Source: Gracilaria domingensis (taxonomy: Eukaryota > Rhodophyta > Florideophyceae > Gracilariales > Gracilariaceae). From it: a stretch of DNA of 64,000 bases. Both the position numbers and the translations under genes were made by a program. This document shows positions 20,302 to 30,871 of this stretch, in pieces. The stretch lies in NCBI GenBank assembly GCA_022539475.1, contig VCMS01000204.1, positions 1-64,000 on the forward strand. The letters run 5' to 3'. Below the pieces are notes generated by a model. The model searched no databases and had not been told where the DNA came from. It saw nothing but the letters and a program-made list of their open reading frames with translations. Position 1 is the first letter of the stretch, and each line of letters begins with the position of its first letter.

Positions 20302-20849
20302 CGTAAGATACTGTGCCGTGACGGTTGCAGTGGTGGCACTGTAAGGAAACCCGCTCGTCGGATGACATTGTTGTAGTAGATATAGTAGTAGTAGTAGTCC
20401 ACGTGTATGCCGGTGGCAGCTAGTGCCCCGTGATCGGTAAGTCGTACACGTGTGTGGCGACGCCAGACGAGGTATTTATTTTCGCCAGCTCGGCTGTAGC
20501 CACCATGACAGTAAACCAAGGTGCTTCCTACTAGGTTCTTCGTCTTGTTTCCCGTGGCACGGATCCTAAGTCGTAGTAGGAACCCAGCTTGTCTAAGACC
20601 TGCACAGGCTGTTCTGCGGCGATATCACTACCGTTGCACCGGCTCTCTGGCTAGGCGCGTGGTACCTTTCTGGACTGCGCGTGTCTCCGTACTCGGTTTC
20701 ACCACAGAGTGCCGTGGACTACTCCGCACCTTCAACGACCGTCTTTTCCGACTCGGCAGCTCACACGGCCTTACACCCCGTGTGCCGCGCATCCACACCA
20801 CCGTTCCCGGACATTCTCTTGAGTAGTCGCTCGCGCGCACTATCTCACA
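20302..20849 (+). repeat. 3' LTR of element B
   Basis: 548 bp, nearly identical to 10154-10701, ending ...CTCACA and followed by the CTACT duplication. Its first base is C instead of T. Confidence 0.9.
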
Positions 20850-20854
20850 CTACT
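20850..20854. repeat. Target-site duplication of element B, right copy
   Basis: CTACT, matching 10149-10153. Confidence 0.85.
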
Positions 20855-21104
20855 TACGGACAACAAGTCTCTATTTGATGTTATTTCTAAAGGATCGCGC
20901 ACATCAGAGAAACGCATGATGCTGGATATAGCTGCCGCACGAGAAGGCTTCAAATCGAGAACCATTTCAGACAGTGGGTTCGTGCGCAGTTCATATAATA
21001 TTTCTGATGGTTTAACGAAGCGAATGCAACAGGCTTCTCCTCGCAACGTTCCACATTCATGTTTTTTATCTATCGCACCGAAACAATGGATCGTTCGGGG
21101 TTGA
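20855..21104 (+). pseudogene. Copia RNase H, 3' part
   Basis: Continues the frame broken at 10148: KSLFDVISKGSRTSEKRMM, then LDIAAAREGFKSRTI and NISDGLTKRMQQ, the standard end of copia RNase H. No LTR follows; sequence of locus E begins within a few bases. Confidence 0.8.
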
Positions 21105-21112
21105 TCATTTGT

Positions 21113-22162
21113 TCACTTGGACATGTACAACTCTCGGACTTCCGCTACGTACATTCTTTCGATACCATTCCCACCACATGCCATAAGCGCTGCCTTTGAC
21201 AACTGCAGGGTTTTCGCATCTTCCACATCCACGATTTTCCTCGCAAAACCATCAACCTTTACGCAATGGTCCACGTCATTGCCTACCCTAAGACGAACCA
21301 CGAATACACCTTCCTCCCGTGATCCCAGCCATGACAACTTGTCCTTGAAGAATATGGGATCCCGAATTCTCCGATATTTCAAATGAACATTCACCTCTTG
21401 CATTGTTCGCTGTACGCTCCCCACCGACCGAAACTGGAATTTTCTTTTCTTCACATGAAAATCTAAATCCCTACCCACATCCTCCGCCGCCATCCTCGCC
21501 ACTCCGTTCAGAACCGCGTACACCAAACACTGCCGCGTGCGCCGCCGTCCGATCCTCAATTTTGAGCTTTCATTCCAATACTGCCTCGCAGCTGCACTGT
21601 CCCCGCGTCGTCCTGGACCCACCGACGAGAGCGCGAATCCTGGATTCGCTTCGCACCATGCTCACACTTTGTTTCTAATGATGGCCCCAGACCTGCGATG
21701 ATTTCCCTGATGAATACGAGCTTTGGGTGGTAATGGCAGTGGCTTTTTCTTGGCTGAATCAGTCTCAGCTCTGACGGCAAAATTATCGTTTTGTTACTGC
21801 GAGGTTTGCACACTCGCTATATCTATGCCGAGCATGGACTCGGTCCCATTTTGCACGCTGGACATTGCGACAAAACCCTCCCTTTCGATCTTTTTCTTTG
21901 CTTTGGTCCCGTCCCACACCACTACCTTCTCTATTCCACATCTTTCGCCTGTCTCGCATACCCTCTTTTTCGAACCGCTCGTGTTGTTTCTGAGTGCTTT
22001 TCGTGGCCCTTTCCCCGCGACTGTCGCTCCCCGTGGTGCTTTGGTGGTTACAGTTGATCTTGCGTTGCTTACTGCCGCACTCCTTCTTGGCGCCACACTC
22101 GCCGGCGCTCCTGCGTTTAATGTTGTTTTTGCTGTCGCCTTGGATCTGGTCTCTTCCTCCAT
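21113..22162 (-). pseudogene. Locus E: decayed minus-strand gene with a C-terminal H...D motif
   Basis: Three minus-strand frames follow one another (22162-21794, 21813-21556, 21622-21113), joined by frameshifts. The start MEEETRSKATAKTT is basic and Ala/Lys-rich. The end reads VVRLRVGNDVDHCVKVDG, then KIVDVED ... ALMACGG ... VAEVREL. The H-C-V-x-V-D ... I-x-D pattern resembles the second half of papain-fold or C39-like peptidases that occur as passengers in transposons, but the Cys half is not seen and this remains a weak guess. It starts only ~50 bases from the plus-strand transposase fragment. Confidence 0.35.
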
Positions 22163-22165
22163 GGA

Positions 22166-23436
22166 AAACAGGACGTTGCCCCAATCACAATCGTTTTCTC
22201 TCAGTACTCGGACTTGCTTGCGACCTTATTCAGATACAATCGTGACCCGTATTGCCTTGAAAGCTCTCTCCTGTGTCTTAGTTCGGAGATTGAAGCATTC
22301 AAGCGTTCCGCAACAAAGACTGTGGCGGATTTTTATCCCTCCAGACTAGGAACTCTGAAGTTTTATCTTCTCGATCATCTCGTGGACGATATTCGCCGTC
22401 TGGGAAGTATCAAGTACTACGACGCAGGCATATACGAACATGCACACCTTCTATTTAAGAGACGCTACAAAAAGACGTCCAGGAGAACAGAAACGGCTGT
22501 GGAGGAGACTATTAGCTCCATTGAGCACGGAAATGTTAGAAAACAATGGAATGGCAATACTCCTTACCAGCGTAATCCAGGTTTACCAGGAACTTCCACA
22601 CAGCTCCCTCGATTTGCAATGAGAGGGCGTTCTTTCACTTTATGAGCTCTTCAACATTGTGTTTCAAGTATGTCCAGTTCAAAAACATGGACTGCTGTTA
22701 GAGAGATGTTCTCAAGTACGGACACAAGGTCGATTCTTGACCAAATTGGTGAACAGGCCCTTCCTCCTTTCCTCAGTCTCGTGAAAGAAACACTGGATGA
22801 ACACTCTATTACATACTTCGCAGAAAAGTCCAGGATAACTCTGGTGAATTCGGCCTTCGTGAAAGGCGGTTTCGTTCCGACTCTTGAACACTTCGATGCG
22901 TCTTCTAAGGCACTTAAGCTGGGACGACCCAAATCCCCCATCATCCAACGAGTCTTCGCTTCTCCAGCATTTGATCCCAGTAGAAAGCCAAACTTTTCCA
23001 CTATGTTGGTAAGCGGAGAAGATTCAGAGACTTGGGTTGCCCAGGTAGTCGCTCTGATTCGAATATCTCTCCTTGATTCTGCACTTACCGCACCAGAGGT
23101 GGCATTTGTCCGGTATCTCGAGGTTTTACCCCCCCAACAAACATCGACCACATATTGAAATGCATATGTTTACAATGGGCTACAAACGATGAAAAGGACC
23201 ACGCTCTTCCATTCCCTCGTCATTCCAAAGCGGAGACTATCGTAGAGTTACCTCCTTGGTACGGGATGGTTCCGGCTTCTGCAATACAGGGAACTGTCCA
23301 TGTTGTTCGATCAAACTACCCTGCTCCACCTTTTTGTCCTCCACTTCAATGGTTTCAACAGCGATTCTACATCAACCGATTCTATCATGATTCAGATGAA
23401 GGACCAACTGAGCACGTTGATTTTGTACATCCTTAA
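22166..23436 (+). pseudogene. Locus E: C-terminal part of a DNA-transposon transposase
   Basis: One frame runs 22166-23158 through an in-frame TGA (22643-22645), then shifts by one base into 23155-23436. Readable blocks: KFYLLDHLVDDIRRLGS, YDAGIYEHAHLLFKRRYKKTS, then LKCICLQWATNDEKDH, YGMVPASAIQGTVHVVRSNY and QRFYINRFYH. This arrangement (K-H-x-LDH-x2-D-x2-R-G, then EH-x2-x-K-x2-Y, then a beta-rich tail) recalls the C-termini of Plavaka/KDZ-type cut-and-paste transposases of fungi and oomycetes. The catalytic core is missing, with truncation at ~22165. Family assignment is from memory of patterns and is tentative. Confidence 0.45.
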
Positions 23437-23593
23437 ACATTAAGGGCTCCATCTTCTACATGTTCACCTTGTGGTGCCTTTTCCTGTGATCCTGTGCTAC
23501 TTCCGAAATCGTTCATGTCCATTTCCTTGAAATCCATGTCCCCTTCCTCGCATTCACCAACGAAACAATCGCTAATAGACCCCAATCTTCGGC
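23437..23593. other. Gap between convergent locus E genes
   Basis: Convergent ends of the transposase fragment and the basic-repeat gene; nothing else seen. Confidence 0.3.
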
Positions 23594-25825
23594 TCACATT
23601 GTCAATAAAAATTGTTCTTTTACAGTGAGGTAAAGTCTTCCGTTCGACGGCATTCGATATCCAAATGTAGCCTCTCTCATGTCATTACCAAGAACCTTAG
23701 TCCAATCTTCCGTTGTCGTTCCAAAATTATGAAACTCGCTGGAATTGGTCCTCAAGACACGTTGCCTAACATCCCCCAGAACATTCTTTAAACACAGAGG
23801 TAGCAGTTGGGCAAACTTCTTTGTAAACAGTTTCTGTCTCTGGCCACCCTTGATATATCCGTACTTAGAAGGTTCACAACCGTCAACACCCAAGCGTCCA
23901 AACGTGCGAGCAACAGTATTGTGCCATCTAAGAAGGTGCCCGTATCCTTGTCTTCCACATCATACCCAATAAACTGCTTTATTACTTGTACCTCAACACG
24001 GTTTTGGAAGAACAAGTCTTGATCTCCCGTTGGCATATACTCCACATTGTCCGCATTGGAGTACTTTAGACGAACAAATGGGGCTTTTCTCCACCATGAA
24101 GTGTTCGGTACACCATTTTCGTCGAGACGCAGTATGTTTTCCTGCACTTCTTTCAACTGCATTGTGAGTTCGTCAGCATTCTCCTCTACCAGCTTTGTTC
24201 TTCTCCAACTCAGATCGTACCCCAGGAGCAGAAATAGTTTATCCCTCGTATTTCTCTTCCGAACGGCCACGACGTCACTCATGGTCTGCCGCATTCTCTG
24301 CCTAAGGCACATATCTCCACAAAGTTCCAGTATACACCTGTCGGTAAGAGATGCTTTTCTAATACCTTCCCAGCTCAACTCCTTCAACTCGCTTTCAACC
24401 ATTTTCTTCAGCAAAGCATCTGGCCCCCCTTCTACCGATGGTGTGAACATGCCAAAACTGCCCAAGAGCTCCACGGGGTTTTTAAGAACCATGTATGAAC
24501 CACCTTCTTCCGGCTCAATAAGCCCTTTTCCGCTCTCAGTTGCGTCTTCCACCTTCTCGACACGGTTCCCCAATTTCGAGTGAGCGACTCACCTTCGAGC
24601 CATAGCTCAATTGTTTCTCTCCTTGCCCACGTCAGCATGTTGTGATACACTGCTCGAGCAGCCCCTCGAAACTCGTCGCACACCTCAATTTTATGCTTCT
24701 TTCGACCTGTCTGCCCAGGTTCACCAGCATGTGTACTCCTATCTCCCTCCTGTTTCAGTGCCCCCCTTAGCCCTTCAATGACTAGATCCTTCTCTTCAAG
24801 CCTCTTTTTCAAAGCCTTACTCTGATCTTGGGTGACTTCACTAGAATAACCCGAACCATCAAGTCCTCTTGTAGCGTCTTAACCTTTTCTTTCAAGCAAC
24901 TCAGTTCATTTAAAAGATCACGTCTGTTCATAGAGGTTGAATTCACACCAGTGTGGATATGTTTCAGTATTTCCCTAGCCTCTTCAGCGACAGGCCCCAG
25001 TAATGCCGCAGGATTCGGTGTTGTTTCGTTATCGGAACTATCCTCATGTGCCATACCCTTAGACACGAGAGGCTGCAGGCGTTCTGTGTTCACCCTTGTC
25101 ACGGCTCCAAGCTCCAACTCCCGTGTCTGTCCTTCCCCATGGCATCGTATATCAGATGCATTGGGCCTCGTACGAGCTGCTACGGCCCCCGTTCTGGAAA
25201 GAGAGGAAGGTCGAGGAGTAACTCGCCTATCAGTTGTCTCTCGATTTCTTATTGTATTTCTCCCTTTTCCGGACCCATTGCGAGGCATAATACGATTCAA
25301 AGCGGCCCCAATTCTAGAAGACAGAGAGGGACGTGGCGATCTTAATATATTAAGGTTCTCACGACTTCTCGTCATTGTCCCTTGTTGTCAAGATCCACCG
25401 GGCAGATTAACTCGCGCCCCAGTAGCTTCGGCCTTCAATATCGTAGGGGAACGTGAAGGTTTTGGTGTTATACGAACCTCTTCAGTTCCAGTTGTCATGC
25501 CCTCCTGTCCTGACCCGCTGGGCCGAGCTACCTCATCTTCTTGGGGAGCAGACACAGATGCAAGATTTGCATTATCGGCATTTGACGGCACGTCATCGTT
25601 CGCTGATCCACGAATTCTTAACGCAATCCCGGAAGACACTCCGCTGCAAGATGGGCGAGAGAGTACTGTAGAAGGACGCCCACTGACTCTCTCCTTAGTC
25701 GAGGACGACTTCTGTTTAGGAAGTACGGTGCTTGTAGCCTGATTCGTATCATCCGATGCTCTTCTCTTCTTCTGTCCGCTCTTGTTCCGCTGCGTACTAT
25801 TTCGCTTTCTCGGCGTTATACCCAT
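23594..25825 (-). pseudogene. Locus E: basic repeat and coiled-coil protein, frameshifted
   Basis: Minus-strand gene in four or five consecutive frames: 25825-25388 and 25375-24809 (same frame, one TGA between), 24812-24432, 24573-23788, 23893-23594. The start MGITPRKRNSTQRNKSGQK looks like a nuclear localisation signal. Three ~40-residue degenerate repeats follow around 25500-25200, each with a core like RITPKPSRSPTIL, ILRSPRPSLSSR or RVTPRPSSLSRTG. Then a coiled coil crosses a frameshift (LLNELSCLKEKVKTL ... KKRLEEKDLVIEGLR), and a C-terminal globular part contains ELKELSWEGIRKASLTDRC and KQFIGYDVEDKDTGTF. No family recognised. The frameshifts merge without loss, so they are single-base indels rather than introns. 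Confidence 0.5.
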
Positions 25826-26068
25826 TTTGTGGAGATAAACGGGGTAATGGAACGAAATTGCTGGGGGAAAAGGGGGCGGGGGGGTGCATGGTTCAGATAT
25901 TCCGGGAGACTCCGCAGTTCCTGCTTTTTAGGAATTTGAGGTGCCCAATGGGTCGCAAATATCGCCGGTACAAATTGATGAAGAGCTCCAGTATACAGGT
26001 ACAACGCGTATTGCAGGGAGCTGCAACATTCACAAGCATATTTACTTTCTATTCGGCACTGCACTCAT

Positions 26069-26794
26069 CTATTGCTCCAATGTCAGAGCCCAGTCCCGGG
26101 CGTACTGCTCTCCGTAGTTGAAATACAACTCTTCGCCTCTCTCAATATCTCTTACTGCTCTACAACGAAGTAGAGCATAGTTAGAAATGTCGGACTTAAA
26201 CTGTATCACTGAATTTGCTTCCACCATCTGCACATTGGCACTTCGAGTCCTGTGCGACCGGGGCTGCGATAAATCGGGATCCTTGGCATGATATCCGGCG
26301 TCGTTAATGTAGCCCTCCATACAAAAAGGCGCAAGGACAATGTAGACGTCGCTCTCCTTTCTATCCTGAGCCTGTCCTGGTCTGTTCCTCAGGTGCAGAA
26401 ACTCCGAACCAGTCACAGTGACCATCATAAAAAACAACTTGTACCGCACAGGAGTTGCTCCGAGACAACCACTTCCATACATTAAGTGTCTTTCCTTCCG
26501 GTTCGTCAGATCCGTGTATACCAAAGTTCCATAAAAATGACAGATAGTTTCCCCAGCCAATATCGTATGTTCCGTGAATATCCCCATACCAGCACGGGGA
26601 TGTCGAATATTAGAAGATGCTACATGTAGGCGATAGCGATTGGCTTCAACAGTCAACAGCATATGCATATCCACTAGATTCAGAGCTCCTCGGTACTTCT
26701 CGTCATAAAGATCTACAGTATGCTGTCCACACTTGTCGACAAACTCCCAGTCCTTCCAGTTTCTTCCTAGGAACTGAGTAATATGTGCAGGCAT
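26069..26794 (-). CDS. Locus E: SET-domain protein (putative lysine methyltransferase)
   Basis: Intact frame of ~241 codons from ATG 26794. SET motifs in order: AGMGIFTEHTILAGETICHFYG (S-adenosylmethionine-binding loop and first strands), YIND-x-GYHAKDP and ANVQMVEAN in place of the usual NHSC-x-PN, then RDIERGEELYFNYGEQYARDW at the C-terminus with the conserved Tyr. No pre-SET or post-SET cysteines are seen. It would methylate a protein lysine, perhaps histone, in the nucleus (inference). Its ATG overlaps the stop of the upstream methyltransferase as TGATG, which suggests coupled translation or a broken fusion. The next gene downstream starts 243 bases away in the same direction. Confidence 0.75.
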   Translation of the reverse strand: MPAHITQFLGRNWKDWEFVDKCGQHTVDLYDEKYRGALNLVDMHMLLTVEANRYRLHVASSNIRHPRAGMGIFTEHTILAGETICHFYGTLVYTDLTNRKERHLMYGSGCLGATPVRYKLFFMMVTVTGSEFLHLRNRPGQAQDRKESDVYIVLAPFCMEGYINDAGYHAKDPDLSQPRSHRTRSANVQMVEANSVIQFKSDISNYALLRCRAVRDIERGEELYFNYGEQYARDWALTLEQ

Positions 26795-28092
26795 CACTTG
26801 GTACTGAGGTATTCAAATGGAGCCTCCCATTCAAGCCGACCTCGGTCCCGATGTGGAACCCGTTCATAAGTCGTTGAAGCAGCATCCACCACCTCCTGTT
26901 CTACCACGATGTCATTCTTCCCCCCGCGAAGAATTTCGGCCGTAAGAGTCGTTATATGGTGCTTCGCATGGCTGAAACATGGCCAATTCTTCTCGGACCC
27001 CAAGAACTTCCTATGCTTTGTCAGCGATAGGCACGCCATACCCGTAGAAAAAGTTCCCGCGAACATGTCCATGACAAGATCACCCGGTCTTGTGAACCGA
27101 CATATCAACTCTTTCATCTACTCCCTGGACTTCTGCTCCGGCCTCATGTACTGCGCACTTGGTACTGAACTACCTGCCTCATTTACCTTCCATGTCAACC
27201 ACTCCCCCGCTCTCGGTTTCGGCACTCGGTCAATTACATTCCTGTTAGCTGGGAAAGTAGAAGGAATGAAATTGTTCTCCTCAAATGGAGTAAGACTGGC
27301 TTTCTCGGATGGTCGCAATCCACGCTTCACCCCATGAATGGCGTACTCCGTTACGGGCTGTATCCCAAACTTCTGTGGATTCCCGCCAACATTACTTCGA
27401 TCCCGGATGAACACCAGTGGATTCCCATCCACTTCAAACGAAGGCATGAGTTCTGGCTTACCTTCGCTTCCAGCGTCATCTTTCGTACTCGCCGTTTCCG
27501 AGAGTACCCTGTGCCAAACATGAAACTGTGCCATGGCACAGAATATAATGAAATGCTCACCTGACCGAAGCCCGGAACTTATTAAGTCTGCCGTACTGAT
27601 CACGTCATCCTCACTGAAGACATCGTGAGCACTATTCCGTTTGTTCCTGTTCCTTCGAGTGTTAAAGGGAGGGTCTGTTAGGACAAGCTGTGCCTCACCC
27701 CATAAAATCTCACTATGATTCACAAATGTTTCATGTGTGTGCCCCAGGTCCTTCATGTCACAATTGTACGCTACAAAGTGTGAGTTTCTCATCCCCTTCC
27801 ACACCTTGTCCATATTCATTCGAAGGAGACTGGATATACCCTTCATGGGCGGCTCAATACCAGGCTTTTGGATGTTGTACCCGGCAACCCGAGATTCATG
27901 CTCCGCACGATTCACCGGCTTCTCGAAGTCGTCGCTATCGGAGCTCACGAGGTCCATATACTCTCGACGAGGTGGGGCTGGGGCAGAGTTGGTCGAAGAA
28001 GGTTCGGCATTACCGGAAGTTTTAGGAGTTTTTGTCAGTTCAATATCGGATTTCGCGTGAATGCCCACATTGAACCATGCCGCATGACGCAT
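26794..28092 (-). pseudogene. Locus E: beta-class N6/N4 DNA methyltransferase with an in-frame TAG
   Basis: One minus-strand frame, 28092-26794, broken only by TAG at 27118-27120. The first part has motif IV in QLVLTDPPFNTRRNRNK near residue 136 and a following strand, GEHFIIFCAMAQFHVW. After the TAG come MKELICRFTRPGDLVMDMFAG and TFSTGMACLSL, then RKFLGSEKNW, which are motifs X and I. DPPF before the F-x-G motif is the order of beta-class adenine-N6/cytosine-N4 enzymes of bacterial type (CcrM-like), not MT-A70. The TAG falls between KSRE and MKEL, exactly where the family has the conserved E-K-P...LI helix, so the intact gene once read through. The frame extends upstream to 28317 after a TGA (28108-28110). 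Substrate base unknown. Confidence 0.75.
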
Positions 28093-28520
28093 ATCCTGTA
28101 TCGGTTTTCATAGCAACTCCGAAAAGTTCTGAAATCGTGCAGGTAACTCACCGGAGTCAGAACCAGATACGGTATCCATCCGTATCTCCGAAAACTCTAT
28201 ACAGTTCCTCATCTGATCAACCGGTAAGCTATAGAGGCTATCGAGGGTGCATATGGTTTCGAGGTCTCTCAAAAATTCCTTAACCAGTAAACCAGTATTC
28301 GGAGGTTTGCATCGCATTCATCACTGAAGGTCTCCACCGATCTACTACTACTGCTCTGTGGCACATCCTATGTTTTGAATCGAGTAATCTGGCTTGGCGG
28401 GGCATAACCAGACTCCCGTGTCTCTAGCGCTGTATACTTCAACGTCTGCATATTCATGTAAATATATGGTTTCACCATGTGCTGAACGTTCGTGTATCCA
28501 AGATGAGCCGCAAAACAACT
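28093..28520 (-). other. Locus E: stretch between methyltransferase and upstream gene
   Basis: The methyltransferase frame is open from 28317 to 28111 but ends upstream at a TAG-TAG-TAG run at 28342-28350. A 60-codon frame at 28348-28530 has no recognisable content. It may be intergenic, decayed coding sequence or leader. Confidence 0.3.
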
Positions 28521-29212
28521 TCATGCCCATACGACCTCACTGATAGCGAATCCCAGTCGATCACAGTTGTCTTTGGAGAACGACGTAAAAGTGGGTATGT
28601 ACATAGATGCTGCATAGTTCACTTTTCGTTTCTTTTTCGGTTGTTTCTTCTTCATCATTCTGATGTTGTCGTTCTCTCCCATTATGTGGCCGAGGTATGA
28701 TAAGTATATAACCACCTCAAATGCGCTCGCAGCTGTTGGTGGGATAAACGCTGTGGTCTTCAGAACCTGCTTTCTCCTGGTCATGAAATAACCAACTAGG
28801 AATCGCACCGGTAGGTATATACCCATATCCATAGAGAGAAGAAAATAATCGCGGAGTCTCTGGTCCTCATCCCCATCCTTCTTGTCAAGAAGCTTCGTTA
28901 CAAGATATCGTTGCTCCACAGGTTTGTTATTCACAACACTCTTTCGCAGCTGTTGCAGTGTCAAGTTCTGCAGGTTCTTGGAGTTAGTGGCCTCCTCAAA
29001 CATCTTCCTTCCTCCGGAATATCCCTATAGTTCTCGGCGCAGAACTCTATTAGCCCTCTAAACCCCACATCCCGTGGCCGATCAGGGCCTCTATCGCTGT
29101 TTGCCAAATCATCGCGAAGAACCAAGAAAAGTCTGACATATGCATGGAACGCCGGAGGCGGAGCACTCATGTCGATAGGATGTATCTCCTCTCCATCATC
29201 GGTGGGCTCCAT
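28521..29212 (-). pseudogene. Locus E: leftmost-facing gene next to the central repeat, unknown
   Basis: Minus strand; start MEPTDDGEEIHPIDMSAPPP at 29212, with a one-base frameshift near 29000 (IPEEGRK-MFEEATN reads across it), continuing to 28521. The second part is mixed charged and hydrophobic: LRKSVVNNKPVEQRYLVTKL, YLPVRFLVGYFMTRRKQ, KKKQPKKKRKVNY (a nuclear localisation signal-like run) and FTSFSKDNCDRLGF. No domain recognised. It is the first gene leftwards from the central inverted repeat; its start lies ~20-50 bases from a motif mirrored on the other side. Confidence 0.45.
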
Positions 29213-29595
29213 CGCTTCAGCGCAAAAAACAGAGGCGAGCCTTTTAATGGCGACTTACGCTGGGCACTCCCGCTTTCGGGAGCTCCTCCCAGCGCACTTC
29301 CAGTCTCGTTCGTGTCGGTGTCCGCTCCCTTCTGATGTCGGTGTCCGTGCCGCTTTGAGCTGGGGCGATAGCGTCGCGTGTCGGCCACTTCGCGATTCGG
29401 AGCTATTGGAAAGGTCGCTTATTGTGCTAATAGTCGCGGATCAAGTGAGTGTGGAGCGCTAGTTTTCTCTAGTTTGATATATGTGCACGGCGTGTACAGC
29501 GAAATCACTGCCGGAAGTCCCGGGAGGAGTGTTCTGGGAGGTCCGGGAAAGGCGCCAGAATGTGACCAGAACGTGCTCGCGGGCGGGGGGGGGGT

Positions 29596-29629
29596 CGGTC
29601 GTGTTAGGGTAGGTACCCTAACACGACCG
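29596..29629. repeat. Palindrome P1
   Basis: 34 bp: CGGTCGTGTTAGGGTA, spacer GG, then its exact complement. Flanked by G-run on the left and C-run on the right, so a longer cruciform is possible. Confidence 0.85.
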
Positions 29630-29707
29630 GACACCCCCCCGCCCGCGAGCGCGTTTTGCGGGATTTTTTGAAAAATGTGCGATTTTATGCCCGCGGGCGG
29701 GAGGGTC

Positions 29708-29741
29708 CGGTCCTGTTAGGGTAGGTACACTAACATGACCG
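29708..29741. repeat. Palindrome P2
   Basis: 34 bp of the same layout with two mismatches between arms (CGGTCCTGTTAGGGTA / TACACTAACATGACCG) and GG spacer. Confidence 0.75.
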
Positions 29742-29911
29742 ACCCCTCCCGCCCGCGGGCACGTTCTGGCCACATTCTGGCGCCTTCGCGGTACCTCCCA
29801 AAACACGCCCCCCGGCATTTCCTATACCCACTGCGTCACCTCAGTGCACCATCCCGTCTTCTCCACCCTCCAGATACTCCCTAATTCCCACGCGCACCAC
29901 ACCTACCCTCT

Positions 29912-30710
29912 CTGCGATCACCATCTCCCTTCCGAGGTGCTACACTTCACTGAATCAGTGACCGAATCTGTACTATTGAGTGGTTCCCACCTGTTCTACA
30001 CGATGCAGCAGGGATGTAACCCACTCAATGGTAGACTGAGAGGGTTACTCAGCCAGCACCACTCTGTTCGCTGAGTAGCCTGGTACAGTAGTCCCCATTC
30101 CTGTCTTGATCAAGGCCACCAGCAGTATATGCACCAGGCAGTGGCAATTGTGTAACATGGCATTTGACCAGCGAGCGCGCGAGGGAGGTGTCCTACCACA
30201 GAATCTTCGAGAGCAGGCGAGGCTGCGATAGAGGCTACGAACTGTGATGCTTTGCTTTTGTGGCACAAAGGTGGTAAGAGGAGAGGGAGAGCACGTACGG
30301 AAAGGTGTGAAGCGTGTTCGCAACGCCCTTCACACGCTGGTGTCAGCAGCGGTCGGTGTCGTGGGTTCGGAGTGAGACTGTCGTTGCGCGCGGTCGCTGG
30401 CGATCACAGCGGCGTCCCTCCGATGAGCTGCATGCGCGTAATGAACTTACGGCTCCGGGATGGAATTGCGTCGTCCACAGTCGGTGACTGGCGTAAAGAT
30501 TAGTTTACTGAAAGCTATAAGTTGTTTCACAGCTTACCACTAGACTACAAAAGACTGCTATCGATGGCGCTCTTAAGTATTGCTGCCTCCAAGGGCGGCC
30601 GCCGTGCCATCGGCAGTGCATCCAGTATATCAGCCCCCGTCGTTGAACAAGGCGCAAAATGCATAGAGTCCCCGATATCATTGACACTCGACACCATCCT
30701 CTTCGAGTAG
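29912..30710. other. Locus E: spacer between inverted-repeat arms
   Basis: Unique sequence of ~800 bp. No convincing gene; open frames on either strand have no recognisable content. Some short self-complementary stretches (GAGTGGTTCC...AACCCACTCAATGG near 29975-30030). Confidence 0.4.
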
Positions 30711-30871
30711 GTGTGGTGTGCGTGGGAATTAGGGAGTGTCTGGAGGGTGGAGAAGACGGGATGGTGCACTGAGGTGGCGCAGTGGGTACAGGAAGTGCAA
30801 AGGGGCGTGGTTTGGGAGGTCCCGGGAAGGCGCCAGAATGTGGCCAGAACGTGCCCGCGGGCGAGGGGGTC

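Larger units (their letters stand above)
10154..20849 (+). mobile_element. Element B: complete Ty3/gypsy chromovirus with an antisense gene module
   Basis: 10,696 bp bounded by two 548-bp LTRs that differ at about three positions seen by eye (first base T/C; GCCGGAC/GCCAGAC; GGTACTT/GGTGCTT), with a 5-bp target duplication. It contains primer binding site, gag, pol with chromodomain, a small + strand ORF, a long minus-strand ORF and a polypurine tract. All large frames are open, so it is recent and may be active. Inserted in the same orientation as the copia element it disrupts. Confidence 0.9.
5793..21104 (+). mobile_element. Ty1/copia element, old, split by element B
   Basis: Gag, protease, integrase, RT and RNase H pieces lie in copia order on the + strand and are split between 10153 and 20850 by a complete chromovirus. 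Several stops and frameshifts show it is dead. No copia LTR pair was identified: the 3' end abuts locus E directly near 21105, and the 5' LTR is not delimited. Confidence 0.75.
29215..29911. repeat. Locus E: central inverted repeat, left arm
   Basis: Inverted match to the right arm in several blocks: 29229-29330 with 31200-31300 (GCGACTTACGCTGGGCA, CTCCTCCCAGCGCAC), 29485-29585 with 30905-31000 (AGCGAAATCACTGC), and 29750-29911 with 30711-30860 (CACTGCGTCACCTCAGTGCA against its complement). It carries palindromes P1 and P2. Arms are imperfect and have rearranged near P1/P2. Confidence 0.75.

Noticed and set aside
23594-28350. Introns as the cause of frame changes in locus E
   Set aside because: Neighbouring frames overlap or join with no missing or spare sequence and no splice sites; single-base indels fit better.
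30252-30503. Plus-strand ORF in the inverted-repeat spacer
   Set aside because: Short, Arg-rich and unrecognisable; likely chance.
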